DNA from: an uncultured Clostridia bacterium
GTDB lineage: Bacteria; Bacillota; Clostridia; TANB77; CAG-508
Length of the DNA stretch: 64,000 nt
Assembly (NCBI GenBank): GCA_934133165.1
Contig: CAKPAW010000004.1
Span: 68,619 to 132,618, forward strand
Direction of reading: 5' to 3'
Below the pieces are notes generated by a model, which was not told the DNA's origin, made no database searches, and saw only the letters and a list, made by a program, of their open reading frames with translations. Numbering within the stretch: the stretch's first letter is position 1; each line of letters opens with the position of its first letter. Of this stretch, positions 57,632 to 64,000 are shown in pieces. Position numbers and translations under genes: made by a program.

Positions 57632-57660
57632 TTGACTTTTTTTGTGAAATATAATATTCT
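57632..57660 (+). promoter_or_regulatory. Candidate promoter of ftsA-ftsZ
   Basis: TTGACT, 17 nt, TATTCT. A TATAAT nearby (57650-57655) lies too close to this -35 and may act with another. Confidence 0.5.
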
Positions 57661-57699
57661 TATGAAGAAATAATTTAAACAAAATTGGAGGAGTTAACT

Positions 57700-58929
57700 T
57701 TGGCTATCGGAGATATTATTGTAGGAATTGACATCGGTACTTCTAAGGTAAGTCTAGTAGTAGGCGAGGTCAATAATTTTAATCAAATTGAAATTATTTG
57801 CAACACTAGCCATAAGTGCAACGGAATCAAAAAGACTAAAATAATAGATGAAGATGATATTGCTTTAGCTGTTAATAAGGTTATAACTGAAGCGGAAGCA
57901 GAAACAGATTTAAAAATAAATTCTGCTTATGTTACGATTCCAGGAAAATATGTTACAATTGTACAAAATAGTGTTGTAAAAGAAGCAAAAGACAAATATG
58001 CAGGAATATCTACAAAAGACGTATCCTCTGGTATTATGCAAGTAAAGGATGTAGAAATCCCAGAAGGAAAGACAATTATTGATATAGTAACAGATCAGTT
58101 TGTACTAGAAGACGGAAAAATAGTAACAGATCCTATCGGAAATTTAAGTTCTAATTTTACATTAAATGCACAAGTAATTCTAGCAGATAAGGAATACGTA
58201 AAACAAATAGTTTCTATATTTAGAAAAGCAGGAATTGAAGTAGATGGATTTACACCTACAAGTTTAGCAGAAAGAAATGTAATGTTAGATGTTAATGAAA
58301 TGAATGACAATGTAATGCTATTAGACATAGGTGCAGGTAATACAGATATAGGCGTATTTGAAGGGAATGGTTTTGTTTATACAAATACAATTCCACTTGG
58401 AGGAGATAGTATAACTTCAGATATCGCTTTAGTTCTAAATATTGAAGAAGAAGAAGCTGATAAATTAAAAAAACAATATGGATTAGCAATGAAATCATAT
58501 ATAGATAATGACAATGAAATAATGCTAAATACATATAAAGGTGATAGTAAGGGAAAAGTAATTAAAAGCTCAGAACTAATAGAAATAATAGAAGCTAGAA
58601 TAGAAGAAATATTTTCTTTAGTAAATAAAGATGTTGTAAGCCAAGGAATTAAACAAAGAATAAATAATGTTGTTCTTACAGGACAAGGCATAACAAATAT
58701 AAATAAAAGTGATGTTGCTGGAAAAGTAATTTTAAATATTCCAGTAAAAATTTCAACAGGAAGACTAATTAGTACAGTAAGACCAGAATATAGAACAGCA
58801 TATTCATTAGTAAGATATATTGCAGCAAGACCATTTGCAAAAACAGTATCAAGCAGTATAGATTCAAATTCAAAAGAAAATATAATGTATACAATATGGG
58901 AAAGAATTAAAGAATTCTTTTATTCATAA
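57700..58929 (+). CDS. ftsA: Cell division protein FtsA
   Basis: 409 residues. Actin-like ATPase that tethers FtsZ to the membrane. Phosphate 1 VGIDIGTSKVSLVVG, 1C domain with YVTIPGKYV, phosphate 2 MLLDIGAGNTDIGVFEG and IPLGGDSITSDIA. Adenosine motif VVLTGQGITNI and a C-terminal amphipathic helix (MYTIWERIKEFFYS) follow. I chose TTG 57700 with GGAGGAG 6 nt upstream; another TTG at 57685 lies inside that site. 121 nt separate it from ftsZ. Confidence 0.96.
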   Translation: MAIGDIIVGIDIGTSKVSLVVGEVNNFNQIEIICNTSHKCNGIKKTKIIDEDDIALAVNKVITEAEAETDLKINSAYVTIPGKYVTIVQNSVVKEAKDKYAGISTKDVSSGIMQVKDVEIPEGKTIIDIVTDQFVLEDGKIVTDPIGNLSSNFTLNAQVILADKEYVKQIVSIFRKAGIEVDGFTPTSLAERNVMLDVNEMNDNVMLLDIGAGNTDIGVFEGNGFVYTNTIPLGGDSITSDIALVLNIEEEEADKLKKQYGLAMKSYIDNDNEIMLNTYKGDSKGKVIKSSELIEIIEARIEEIFSLVNKDVVSQGIKQRINNVVLTGQGITNINKSDVAGKVILNIPVKISTGRLISTVRPEYRTAYSLVRYIAARPFAKTVSSSIDSNSKENIMYTIWERIKEFFYS

Positions 58930-59050
58930 AAAGTATCATTATTGATGAATAATAAAAGTTATTAATATTTAAAGATAAAATTAAAGACAATTAGAAATGA
59001 AGTTAACGAGTAAACTTTAGATTTCTAAAATAAAAAGGAGGAAATAAATC

Positions 59051-60169
59051 ATGTTAATGGATAATGCAGAAGAAAATGCAATGTTAGACGGTACAGCTAC
59101 TATAAAAGTAATAGGTGTTGGAGGAGCTGGAAATAATGCAGTAAATAGAATGGTAGACTCTGGAATAAAAGGAGTAGATTTTATAGCAGTAAATACAGAT
59201 AGACAAGCTTTACTTTTATCAAAAGCATCAACAAAAATTCAAATAGGAGAAAAAATAACAAGAGGTTTAGGAGCAGGTGCAAACCCTGACATCGGAGCTC
59301 AAGCAGCAGAAGAAAGTAAAACAGAAATAGCAGAAGCATTACGCGGAGCAGATATGGTATTCGTTACTGCCGGAATGGGTGGAGGAACAGGAACAGGAGC
59401 AGCTCCAATCGTTGCAGCATGTGCTAAAGAAATGGGAATATTAACAATAGGTGTTGTTACAAAACCATTCACATTTGAAGGAAAGAAACGTTTATCACAA
59501 GCAGATCGTGGTGTAGAAAGCTTAAAAGGAAAAGTAGACACATTAGTTGTTATACCAAACGACAAATTATTACAAATAATAGACAGAAAAACTTCAATAG
59601 TAGAAGCATTCAAAATGGCAGATGACGTATTAAGACAAGGTGTACAAGGTATATCAGACTTAATTGCAATTCCAGGATTAGTAAACTTAGACTTTGCAGA
59701 TGTAAAAACAATAATGCTAAATACAGGTATGGCTCATATGGGTATTGGTAGAGCTTCTGGAGAAAACAGAGCAGAAGACGCAGCAAAACAAGCTGTACAA
59801 AGTCCATTACTAGAAACATCAATAGAAGGTGCAAGAGGAGTTATTATCAATATTACTGGTGGTCCAAACTTAGGATTACACGAAGTAAATACAGCAGCAG
59901 AATTAGTACAAAGAAGTGTAGATCCAGAAGCAAACATTATCTTTGGTGCAGTTATAGATGAAACTTTAGACGAAGATATAGTTATTACAGTTATTGCAAC
60001 TGGATTTGAAAAAGGAAATGAAATCCCATCTATGAATAATATAAATAGCATAGTAGATAAAGCTTGGGGAGAAAAAATAAATTCAATTCCAGCGCCAATA
60101 GATAACTCAAATTCATCAAATGATTTAGATATTCCTTCTTTCTTAAGAAAAAATAAAGGAATCAAATAA
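59051..60169 (+). CDS. ftsZ: Cell division protein FtsZ
   Basis: 372 residues. Tubulin-like GTPase forming the Z ring. IKVIGVGGAGNNAVNRM, the tubulin signature GGGTGTGAAP (in VTAGMGGGTGTGAAPIVA) and the T7 loop NLDFADVKTIM are intact. The C-terminal peptide DIPSFLRKNKG, which binds FtsA and other partners, is present. AAGGAGG lies 9 nt before the ATG. Strong terminator after the gene. Confidence 0.99.
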   Translation: MLMDNAEENAMLDGTATIKVIGVGGAGNNAVNRMVDSGIKGVDFIAVNTDRQALLLSKASTKIQIGEKITRGLGAGANPDIGAQAAEESKTEIAEALRGADMVFVTAGMGGGTGTGAAPIVAACAKEMGILTIGVVTKPFTFEGKKRLSQADRGVESLKGKVDTLVVIPNDKLLQIIDRKTSIVEAFKMADDVLRQGVQGISDLIAIPGLVNLDFADVKTIMLNTGMAHMGIGRASGENRAEDAAKQAVQSPLLETSIEGARGVIINITGGPNLGLHEVNTAAELVQRSVDPEANIIFGAVIDETLDEDIVITVIATGFEKGNEIPSMNNINSIVDKAWGEKINSIPAPIDNSNSSNDLDIPSFLRKNKGIK

Positions 60170-60207
60170 AGTCGTAACTAATAAAAAAAGCGAATAATAA
60201 CAATAAT

Positions 60208-60250
60208 AAAAAAAGAAATAATCTAAAAACGTAGATTATTTCTTTTTTTC
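60208..60250 (+). terminator. Terminator of ftsZ
   Basis: A 17-bp stem (AAAAAAAGAAATAATCT with AGATTATTTCTTTTTTT), loop of 8 nt. Confidence 0.9.
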
Positions 60251-60261
60251 GTGCCTAAGAA

Positions 60262-60294
60262 ATGACAAAAAAATTAAACAAGACGTAGTAGAAT
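60262..60294 (+). promoter_or_regulatory. Candidate Spo0A-dependent promoter of spoIIGA-sigE
   Basis: ATGACA, 21 nt, TAGAAT. The long spacer is characteristic of the spoIIG promoter, which needs Spo0A~P with sigma-A. TTTGTCA on the opposite strand overlaps the -35 and resembles a 0A box (TTTGTCRAA). Confidence 0.5.
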
Positions 60295-60351
60295 ATAAAC
60301 TACTAAAAAAGCTACACTTCATTTTAATAATGAAAGGAAACGATGTAGAAT

Positions 60352-61284
60352 ATGACAATTTATCTAGATGTAGTGTTAATTGAAAATTTATGTATGAACT
60401 ATATTATATTGTTTGCAACAGGATATCTTTTAAAAATAAAAATGAATCACATTAGACTAATATTATCTGCATTATTAGGAGGTATATACTCAATAGCAGC
60501 ATATATGCAAATATTAGAAATATATTCAAACATAATTTTAAAAATTATATTATCAATAGTAATGGTATATATAGCATATAATTCAAAAAACATAAAGCAA
60601 ATATTGAAACAATTAGTGTTTTTCTATTTAATATCATTTATATTTGGAGGATGTGCTTTTGCACTTTTATACTTTATAAAACCAGAACAAATATTAATGA
60701 AAAATGGAGTATATATAGGAACATATCCGATAAAAATAGCAATACTTGGAGGAATAGTAGGTTTCACAATAACAGTAATTGCATTTCGTTATGTAAAAAC
60801 AAAACTAAATAAAAAGAGTATGTTTTGTGAACTAGAAATCTACTTTGAAAATAAAGGTATATTTACAACAGCCTTAATAGATACAGGAAATATGTTAAAA
60901 GACCCTATTACAAGTATGCCAGTTATAGTAGTAGAGAAAAGTATACTAAAAGAAATATTACCAGAGAGTATATTAAATAATTTAAATAAGATTATAGGAG
61001 GTGATGTGCCAAAAGAAGTATATGAAGATGAAAATTTAAATTATATTACAAAGTTTAGAGTAATACCATTTAGTTCAATAGGAAAAGAAAATGGATTGTT
61101 GTTAGGTTTTAAGTCAAACAAAATAAAAGTAAATACAGAAGAAAGCGAAAAAATAATAGAAGATGTAATTATAGGAATATATGATCATAAGTTAAGTAAA
61201 AAAGATAATTATTTTGCATTAATAGGACTTGATATATTAGAAGGGAGTGAAAAAAATGAATTTACTACAAATGTTAGTAGATAG
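60352..61284 (+). CDS. spoIIGA: Sporulation sigma-E factor processing peptidase SpoIIGA
   Basis: 310 residues. Five hydrophobic segments fill the N-terminal half (TIYLDVVLIENLCMNYIILF first). The C-terminal half is an aspartic protease-like domain with the catalytic motif ALIDTGNMLKDP near residue 178 and VIPFSSIGKENGLLLGF. It cleaves pro-sigma-E in the mother cell at the septum. The next gene starts 29 nt before its stop, the usual coupling of spoIIGA and sigE. Confidence 0.95.
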   Translation: MTIYLDVVLIENLCMNYIILFATGYLLKIKMNHIRLILSALLGGIYSIAAYMQILEIYSNIILKIILSIVMVYIAYNSKNIKQILKQLVFFYLISFIFGGCAFALLYFIKPEQILMKNGVYIGTYPIKIAILGGIVGFTITVIAFRYVKTKLNKKSMFCELEIYFENKGIFTTALIDTGNMLKDPITSMPVIVVEKSILKEILPESILNNLNKIIGGDVPKEVYEDENLNYITKFRVIPFSSIGKENGLLLGFKSNKIKVNTEESEKIIEDVIIGIYDHKLSKKDNYFALIGLDILEGSEKNEFTTNVSR

Positions 61285-61987
61285 TATTAATACAATATAC
61301 ACAAAATTTCTAAAAGAAGAAGACATAGAGAATCTACCTATATATTACATAGGAGGAAGTATTAGCCTGCCACCTCCATTATCACCAGAGGAAGAGGATG
61401 AACTTTTAAAAGAATTGGAAAAAGGAAAATTAGAAACTAGACAGACTTTAGTAGAAAGAAACTTAAGATTAGTTGTATATATAGCAAAGAAGTTTGAAAA
61501 TACAGGGGTTGGTCTAGAAGATTTAATATCAATTGGAACAATAGGATTAATGAAAGGAGTAAATACATTTAATACAGAAAAGAAAATAAAACTTGCAACG
61601 TATGCTTCAAGGTGCATAGAAAATGAAATACTAATGTATCTTAGAAGAAGTAATAGAATAAAAGGAGAAATATCTATAGATGAGCCATTAAATCAAGATG
61701 GAGATGGAAATGAATTACTACTTTCAGATATATTGGGAACAGATCCAGATGTAACATCAAGAAGAATAGAAGATGAAGTGGATAAAACTCTACTTAAAGC
61801 ATCAATTGAAAAACTAAGTTATAGAGAAAGAAATATAATGGAACTTAGATTTGGATTTATAAGTGGAGATGAGAAGACACAAAAAGAAGTAGCAGACATG
61901 CTTGGAATTTCTCAGAGTTACATATCACGTTTAGAAAAGAAAATAATAGGAAAGATGAAAAGAGACATAATGAGCAAAACAGGATAG
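61256..61987 (+). CDS. sigE: RNA polymerase sigma-E factor (pro-form)
   Basis: 243 residues. Mother-cell early sporulation sigma factor made as a precursor. A pro-sequence of about 25-30 residues precedes YYIGGSISLPPPLS, where the mature protein starts. Region 2 VERNLRLVVYIAKKFENTGVGLEDLISIGTIG and KLATYASRCIENEILMYLR is almost unchanged from Bacillus. Region 4 ends in QKEVADMLGISQSYISRLEKK. I chose ATG 61256 with GGGAGTG 6 nt upstream; a GTG at 61247 would lie within that site. Confidence 0.97.
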   Translation: MNLLQMLVDSINTIYTKFLKEEDIENLPIYYIGGSISLPPPLSPEEEDELLKELEKGKLETRQTLVERNLRLVVYIAKKFENTGVGLEDLISIGTIGLMKGVNTFNTEKKIKLATYASRCIENEILMYLRRSNRIKGEISIDEPLNQDGDGNELLLSDILGTDPDVTSRRIEDEVDKTLLKASIEKLSYRERNIMELRFGFISGDEKTQKEVADMLGISQSYISRLEKKIIGKMKRDIMSKTG

Positions 61988-62044
61988 ACAAAAATAAAAA
62001 AAGATGTATGCAGATAAATGTCAATATATTGCTATGCTAGTTCC

Positions 62045-62079
62045 AAAAAAGTCACCCTTGAATAAGGGTGACTTTTTGT
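62045..62079 (+). terminator. Terminator of the spoIIGA-sigE operon
   Basis: AAGTCACCCTT/AAGGGTGACTT stem with a GAAT loop and T-run. Confidence 0.9.
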
Positions 62080-62101
62080 CGACTTTTGTCATACGATAAT
62101 T

Positions 62102-62131
62102 GAATAGAAAAACAAACTTTAGGAAATAATG
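62102..62131 (+). promoter_or_regulatory. Candidate sigma-F/sigma-G promoter of sigG
   Basis: GAATA, 15 nt, GGAAATAATG. The -10 fits GGNNANANTR completely and the -35 fits GYATA except one base. In Bacillus sigG is transcribed by sigma-F and then by sigma-G itself. Confidence 0.6.
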
Positions 62132-62160
62132 AGAATAACATTATTTTAAGGAGTTTTTTT

Positions 62161-62934
62161 ATGGGAAATAAAGTTGAAATATGTGGAGTAGACACATCAA
62201 AAATCCCAGTATTAAGTGCAGAAGAAAAAAGAGAATTATTTGTAAAAATAAAAAATGGAGATGAAGAAGCAAGAAATACATTTATAAATGGAAACTTAAG
62301 ATTAGTACTAAGTGTAATAAAAAGATTTTATGGAAGAGGAGAAAATGTAGATGATTTGTTCCAAATAGGTTGTATAGGTTTAATAAAAGCAATGGACAAT
62401 TTTGATTTGAACCAAAATGTGCAATTTAGTACTTATGCTGTACCAATGATAATTGGAGAAATAAGAAGATATTTAAGGGACAACAATCCTATAAGAGTAA
62501 GTAGGTCAGTAAGAGATTTAGCCTATAAAGCATTAAGTATAAAAGAAAAAATGATAAAGGAAAATCAAAAAGAACCAACTATAGAAGAAATTGCAAAAGA
62601 ATTAGGCGTAGATAAAGAAGAAATAGTATTTAGTTTAGATGCAATACAGGAACCAGTATCGCTTCAAGAACCTATATATGGAGACGGGACAGAAAATTTA
62701 TATATAATGGATCAAGTAAAAGACAATAAAAATACAGATGAATATTGGGCAGAAAACATTACTATATCAGAAGCAATGAAAAAGCTAAACGAAAAAGAAA
62801 AAATGATAATAAATAAAAGATTTTACGAAGGACGAACACAAGTAGAAGTAGCAGAAGAAATAGGAATATCACAAGCACAAGTATCTAGACTTGAAAAAAG
62901 TGCAATAGAACATATAAAAAGAATATATAAATAA
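62161..62934 (+). CDS. sigG: RNA polymerase sigma-G factor
   Basis: 257 residues. Late forespore sigma factor. The N-terminal VEICGVDTSKIPVLS is the sigma-G-specific anti-sigma contact region. Region 2 has NLRLVLSVIKRFYGRGENVDDLFQIG and FSTYAVPMIIGEIRRYLRD; region 3 begins at NPIRVSRSVRDLAYKAL. Region 4 ends with VEVAEEIGISQAQVSRLEK. AAGGAG lies 8 nt before the ATG. Order spoIIGA-sigE-sigG is that of Bacillus and Clostridium. Confidence 0.97.
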   Translation: MGNKVEICGVDTSKIPVLSAEEKRELFVKIKNGDEEARNTFINGNLRLVLSVIKRFYGRGENVDDLFQIGCIGLIKAMDNFDLNQNVQFSTYAVPMIIGEIRRYLRDNNPIRVSRSVRDLAYKALSIKEKMIKENQKEPTIEEIAKELGVDKEEIVFSLDAIQEPVSLQEPIYGDGTENLYIMDQVKDNKNTDEYWAENITISEAMKKLNEKEKMIINKRFYEGRTQVEVAEEIGISQAQVSRLEKSAIEHIKRIYK

Positions 62935-62941
62935 GATATAT

Positions 62942-62989
62942 AATTAGAAGTTAAAATTGAAAATCAATAATTTTAACTTCTAATTTTTG
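62942..62989 (+). terminator. Terminator of sigG
   Basis: A 17-bp perfect stem (AATTAGAAGTTAAAATT and its complement), 10-nt loop, TTT. Confidence 0.85.
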
Positions 62990-63061
62990 TTATGAATATA
63001 TACACATAAAAGATAAAACTATACATATATTATAAGTAAGAAAATATGTGGGGGTGAAAGT

Positions 63062-63302
63062 ATGTCCATGGGACAAAAAGGATTAGACTTTAAACATAAA
63101 GAAGTTATTAATATAAATGATGGAAGAAGACTTCGGCTATGTTCAAGATGTATGTGCAGACTTAGAAAGTGGAACAATTACTTCTATAATAGTTCCAGGA
63201 AATAACAAGTTATTAAATATATTTTCGAGTGCAAATGATATTGTAATTCCATGGCAACATATAAAATGCATAGGGGACGATGTTATATTAGTAGAAATAT
63301 AA
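63062..63302 (+). CDS. ylmC: YlmC/YmxH-family PRC-barrel protein, interrupted by a +1 frame change
   Basis: The family (about 80 residues) lies after sigG in many Firmicutes. From ATG 63062 (GGGGGTG 6 nt upstream) the frame reads MSMGQKGLDFKHKEVININ, then DGRRL, and would run out of family sequence after CTT 63131-63133. The rest, GYVQDVCADLESGTITSIIV to IPWQHIKCIGDDVILVEI, is in the +1 frame from 63135. Skipping one base (C 63134) at CTT-CGG-C restores a normal 79-residue protein. Frame 1 alone would stop after about 48 residues. It may be programmed +1 frameshifting, a recent mutation or a sequence error. Function of the family is unknown; a sporulation role has been suggested. Confidence 0.75.
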
Positions 63303-63494
63303 ATTACATATCAATTAAACAATTAGATAAACAATAGAAGAAAAGAAACTTATATAAAAATATAATTGGCACAAATTACCACTAAAAAACTATTGATTTA
63401 AAATGATATTTATGTTAATATAGATATTGTAACGAGCAATAAAAATATTGAAAACAAAAAAATGAAAAAAACGACAAATTTTTTCAAAAATATG

Positions 63495-63523
63495 TTGACT
63501 TTAATATTAAGATGTGTTATTAT
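63495..63523 (+). promoter_or_regulatory. Promoter P1 of the downstream unit
   Basis: TTGACT, 17 nt, TATTAT. Confidence 0.75.
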
Positions 63524-63668
63524 AATTAAGTACTAAATAACTTAAGAAAAACATATATATTTAAAGTATATTAAATTAGTAACGAACAGGAAAAATTGAA
63601 CAAAATAAGATTACTAGTTTATTATTTTGCACTTTTTTAAAAAAACTTAAAAAACTTTTGAAAAAGTA

Positions 63669-63697
63669 TTGACATATGTTTTGAAAAGTAGTACAAT
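63669..63697 (+). promoter_or_regulatory. Promoter P2 of the downstream unit
   Basis: TTGACA, 17 nt, TACAAT, preceded by an A/T-rich UP-element-like tract (63640-63668). Confidence 0.8.
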
Positions 63698-64000
63698 ACA
63701 AAACGTTACACGACAAATCGTTAGTAACATGAATTGAAAAAAGAAACGAGCTATGCAAGAAAAACGAATAAAAATTTTTAAGACTATACGTTTGTATGCC
63801 GAGAGAATTTTTACTAAAGTTTGACGAAACAGAACGAAGTTTATTATTTCAATTAGAAGTACATTGAAAAGTAAACAATAAACAAACCTTTGAAGAAACC
63901 AAGCGGTAGTAAATAGTACTACCAAAAAAACAAACAAAACCAAAATTTATTTAGAGCTTAAAACTCAAAAAAAGATTTGTATGTAGGTTTAATAAAACCG

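Larger units (their letters stand above)
63303..64000 (+). other. Gene-free end region with tandem promoters, probable rRNA operon leader
   Basis: No open reading frame is convincing here. Two strong promoters on the + strand (63495-63523 and 63669-63697) are preceded by A/T tracts. Downstream are a GTTAC-ACGA hairpin (63705-63728), GTACATTGAAAAG (about 63859-63871), CTTTGAAGAAACC (63888-63900) and a GGTAGTA/TACTACC hairpin (about 63905-63923). The TTGAAAA and CTTTGAA words recall antitermination and processing leaders before 16S rRNA in Firmicutes. No 16S sequence is reached before the window ends. Confidence 0.55.

Noticed and set aside
63690..64000. Terminal region considered as tRNA, tmRNA or RNase P RNA
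   Set aside because: No cloverleaf, TTCGA T-loop or conserved P RNA core is visible; only isolated hairpins.

Overview
The window is AT-rich bacterial DNA from the Bacillota, most likely an endospore-forming member of the Clostridia. Evidence: AAGGAGG-type ribosome binding sites, frequent GTG/TTG starts, the division and cell-wall (dcw) genes leading into ftsA-ftsZ-spoIIGA-sigE-sigG, a MurE with the DNPR motif typical of meso-diaminopimelate enzymes, and paired class B penicillin-binding proteins. Two pilin-like proteins with a KG(V/I)TLVALVVTIIVL N-terminus resemble a family I associate with uncultured gut Clostridia (inference). Nearly all genes lie on the + strand. No tRNA, rRNA gene body, CRISPR array, prophage or transposase was seen.

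Layout. 1-2.1 kb: the 3' end of rpoC, then a pilin-like gene. 2.3-12.3 kb: an amidohydrolase (mtaD type), gdpP, a small membrane protein, rplI, dnaB, tilS, ftsH and a short-chain dehydrogenase. 12.3-17.5 kb: a class B PBP (-), ksgA, a sortase and a second pilin-like gene (-). 17.7-30.4 kb: first dcw block (mraZ, rsmH, ftsL-like, spoVD-like PBP, DUF402 protein, murE, mraY, ftsW, murG), then topA. 30.5-42.5 kb: tsaC, an ABC exporter pair, a SWIM/SNF2 helicase, trmFO and three unrecognised coiled-coil genes, with two tiny convergent sRNA/peptide loci between them. 42.5-47.3 kb: str operon (rpsL, rpsG, fusA, tuf). 47.4-53.1 kb: an RsiV-like protein, topB, a patatin, yqeK and dinD. 53.2-63.3 kb: second dcw block (murA, ftsQ, two DUF881 genes, sbp, ftsA, ftsZ), then spoIIGA, sigE, sigG and a frame-interrupted ylmC. 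63.3-64 kb: two strong tandem promoters and a leader that looks like the start of an rRNA operon.

How the genes work together. The two dcw blocks make lipid II (murA, murE, mraY, murG) and the divisome (ftsL, ftsQ, ftsW, PBPs, ftsA, ftsZ). MraZ probably represses the first block through three 10-bp AAAGTGG boxes just after its promoter. The block ends in the mother-cell and forespore sigma factors, with a Spo0A-type promoter before spoIIGA and a sigma-F/G-type promoter before sigG.

Most noteworthy. (1) Two intergenic loci (30.50-30.82 and 39.08-39.34 kb) each encode a tiny peptide on the - strand facing a roughly 71-nt RNA on the + strand. Each RNA carries a 21- or 27-nt near-copy of the sequence antisense to the peptide's start-codon region. 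This is the architecture of par/Fst-like type I toxin-antitoxin systems; neither peptide is one I recognise. (2) ylmC needs a +1 shift at CTT-CGG-C to be read through. (3) The two pilin-like genes share promoter, leader and N-terminal two fifths but have unrelated C-termini. (4) Helically phased TACAAAA-type repeats lie inside the dcw gaps. (5) Several intergenic palindromes share a GGGGACG core.
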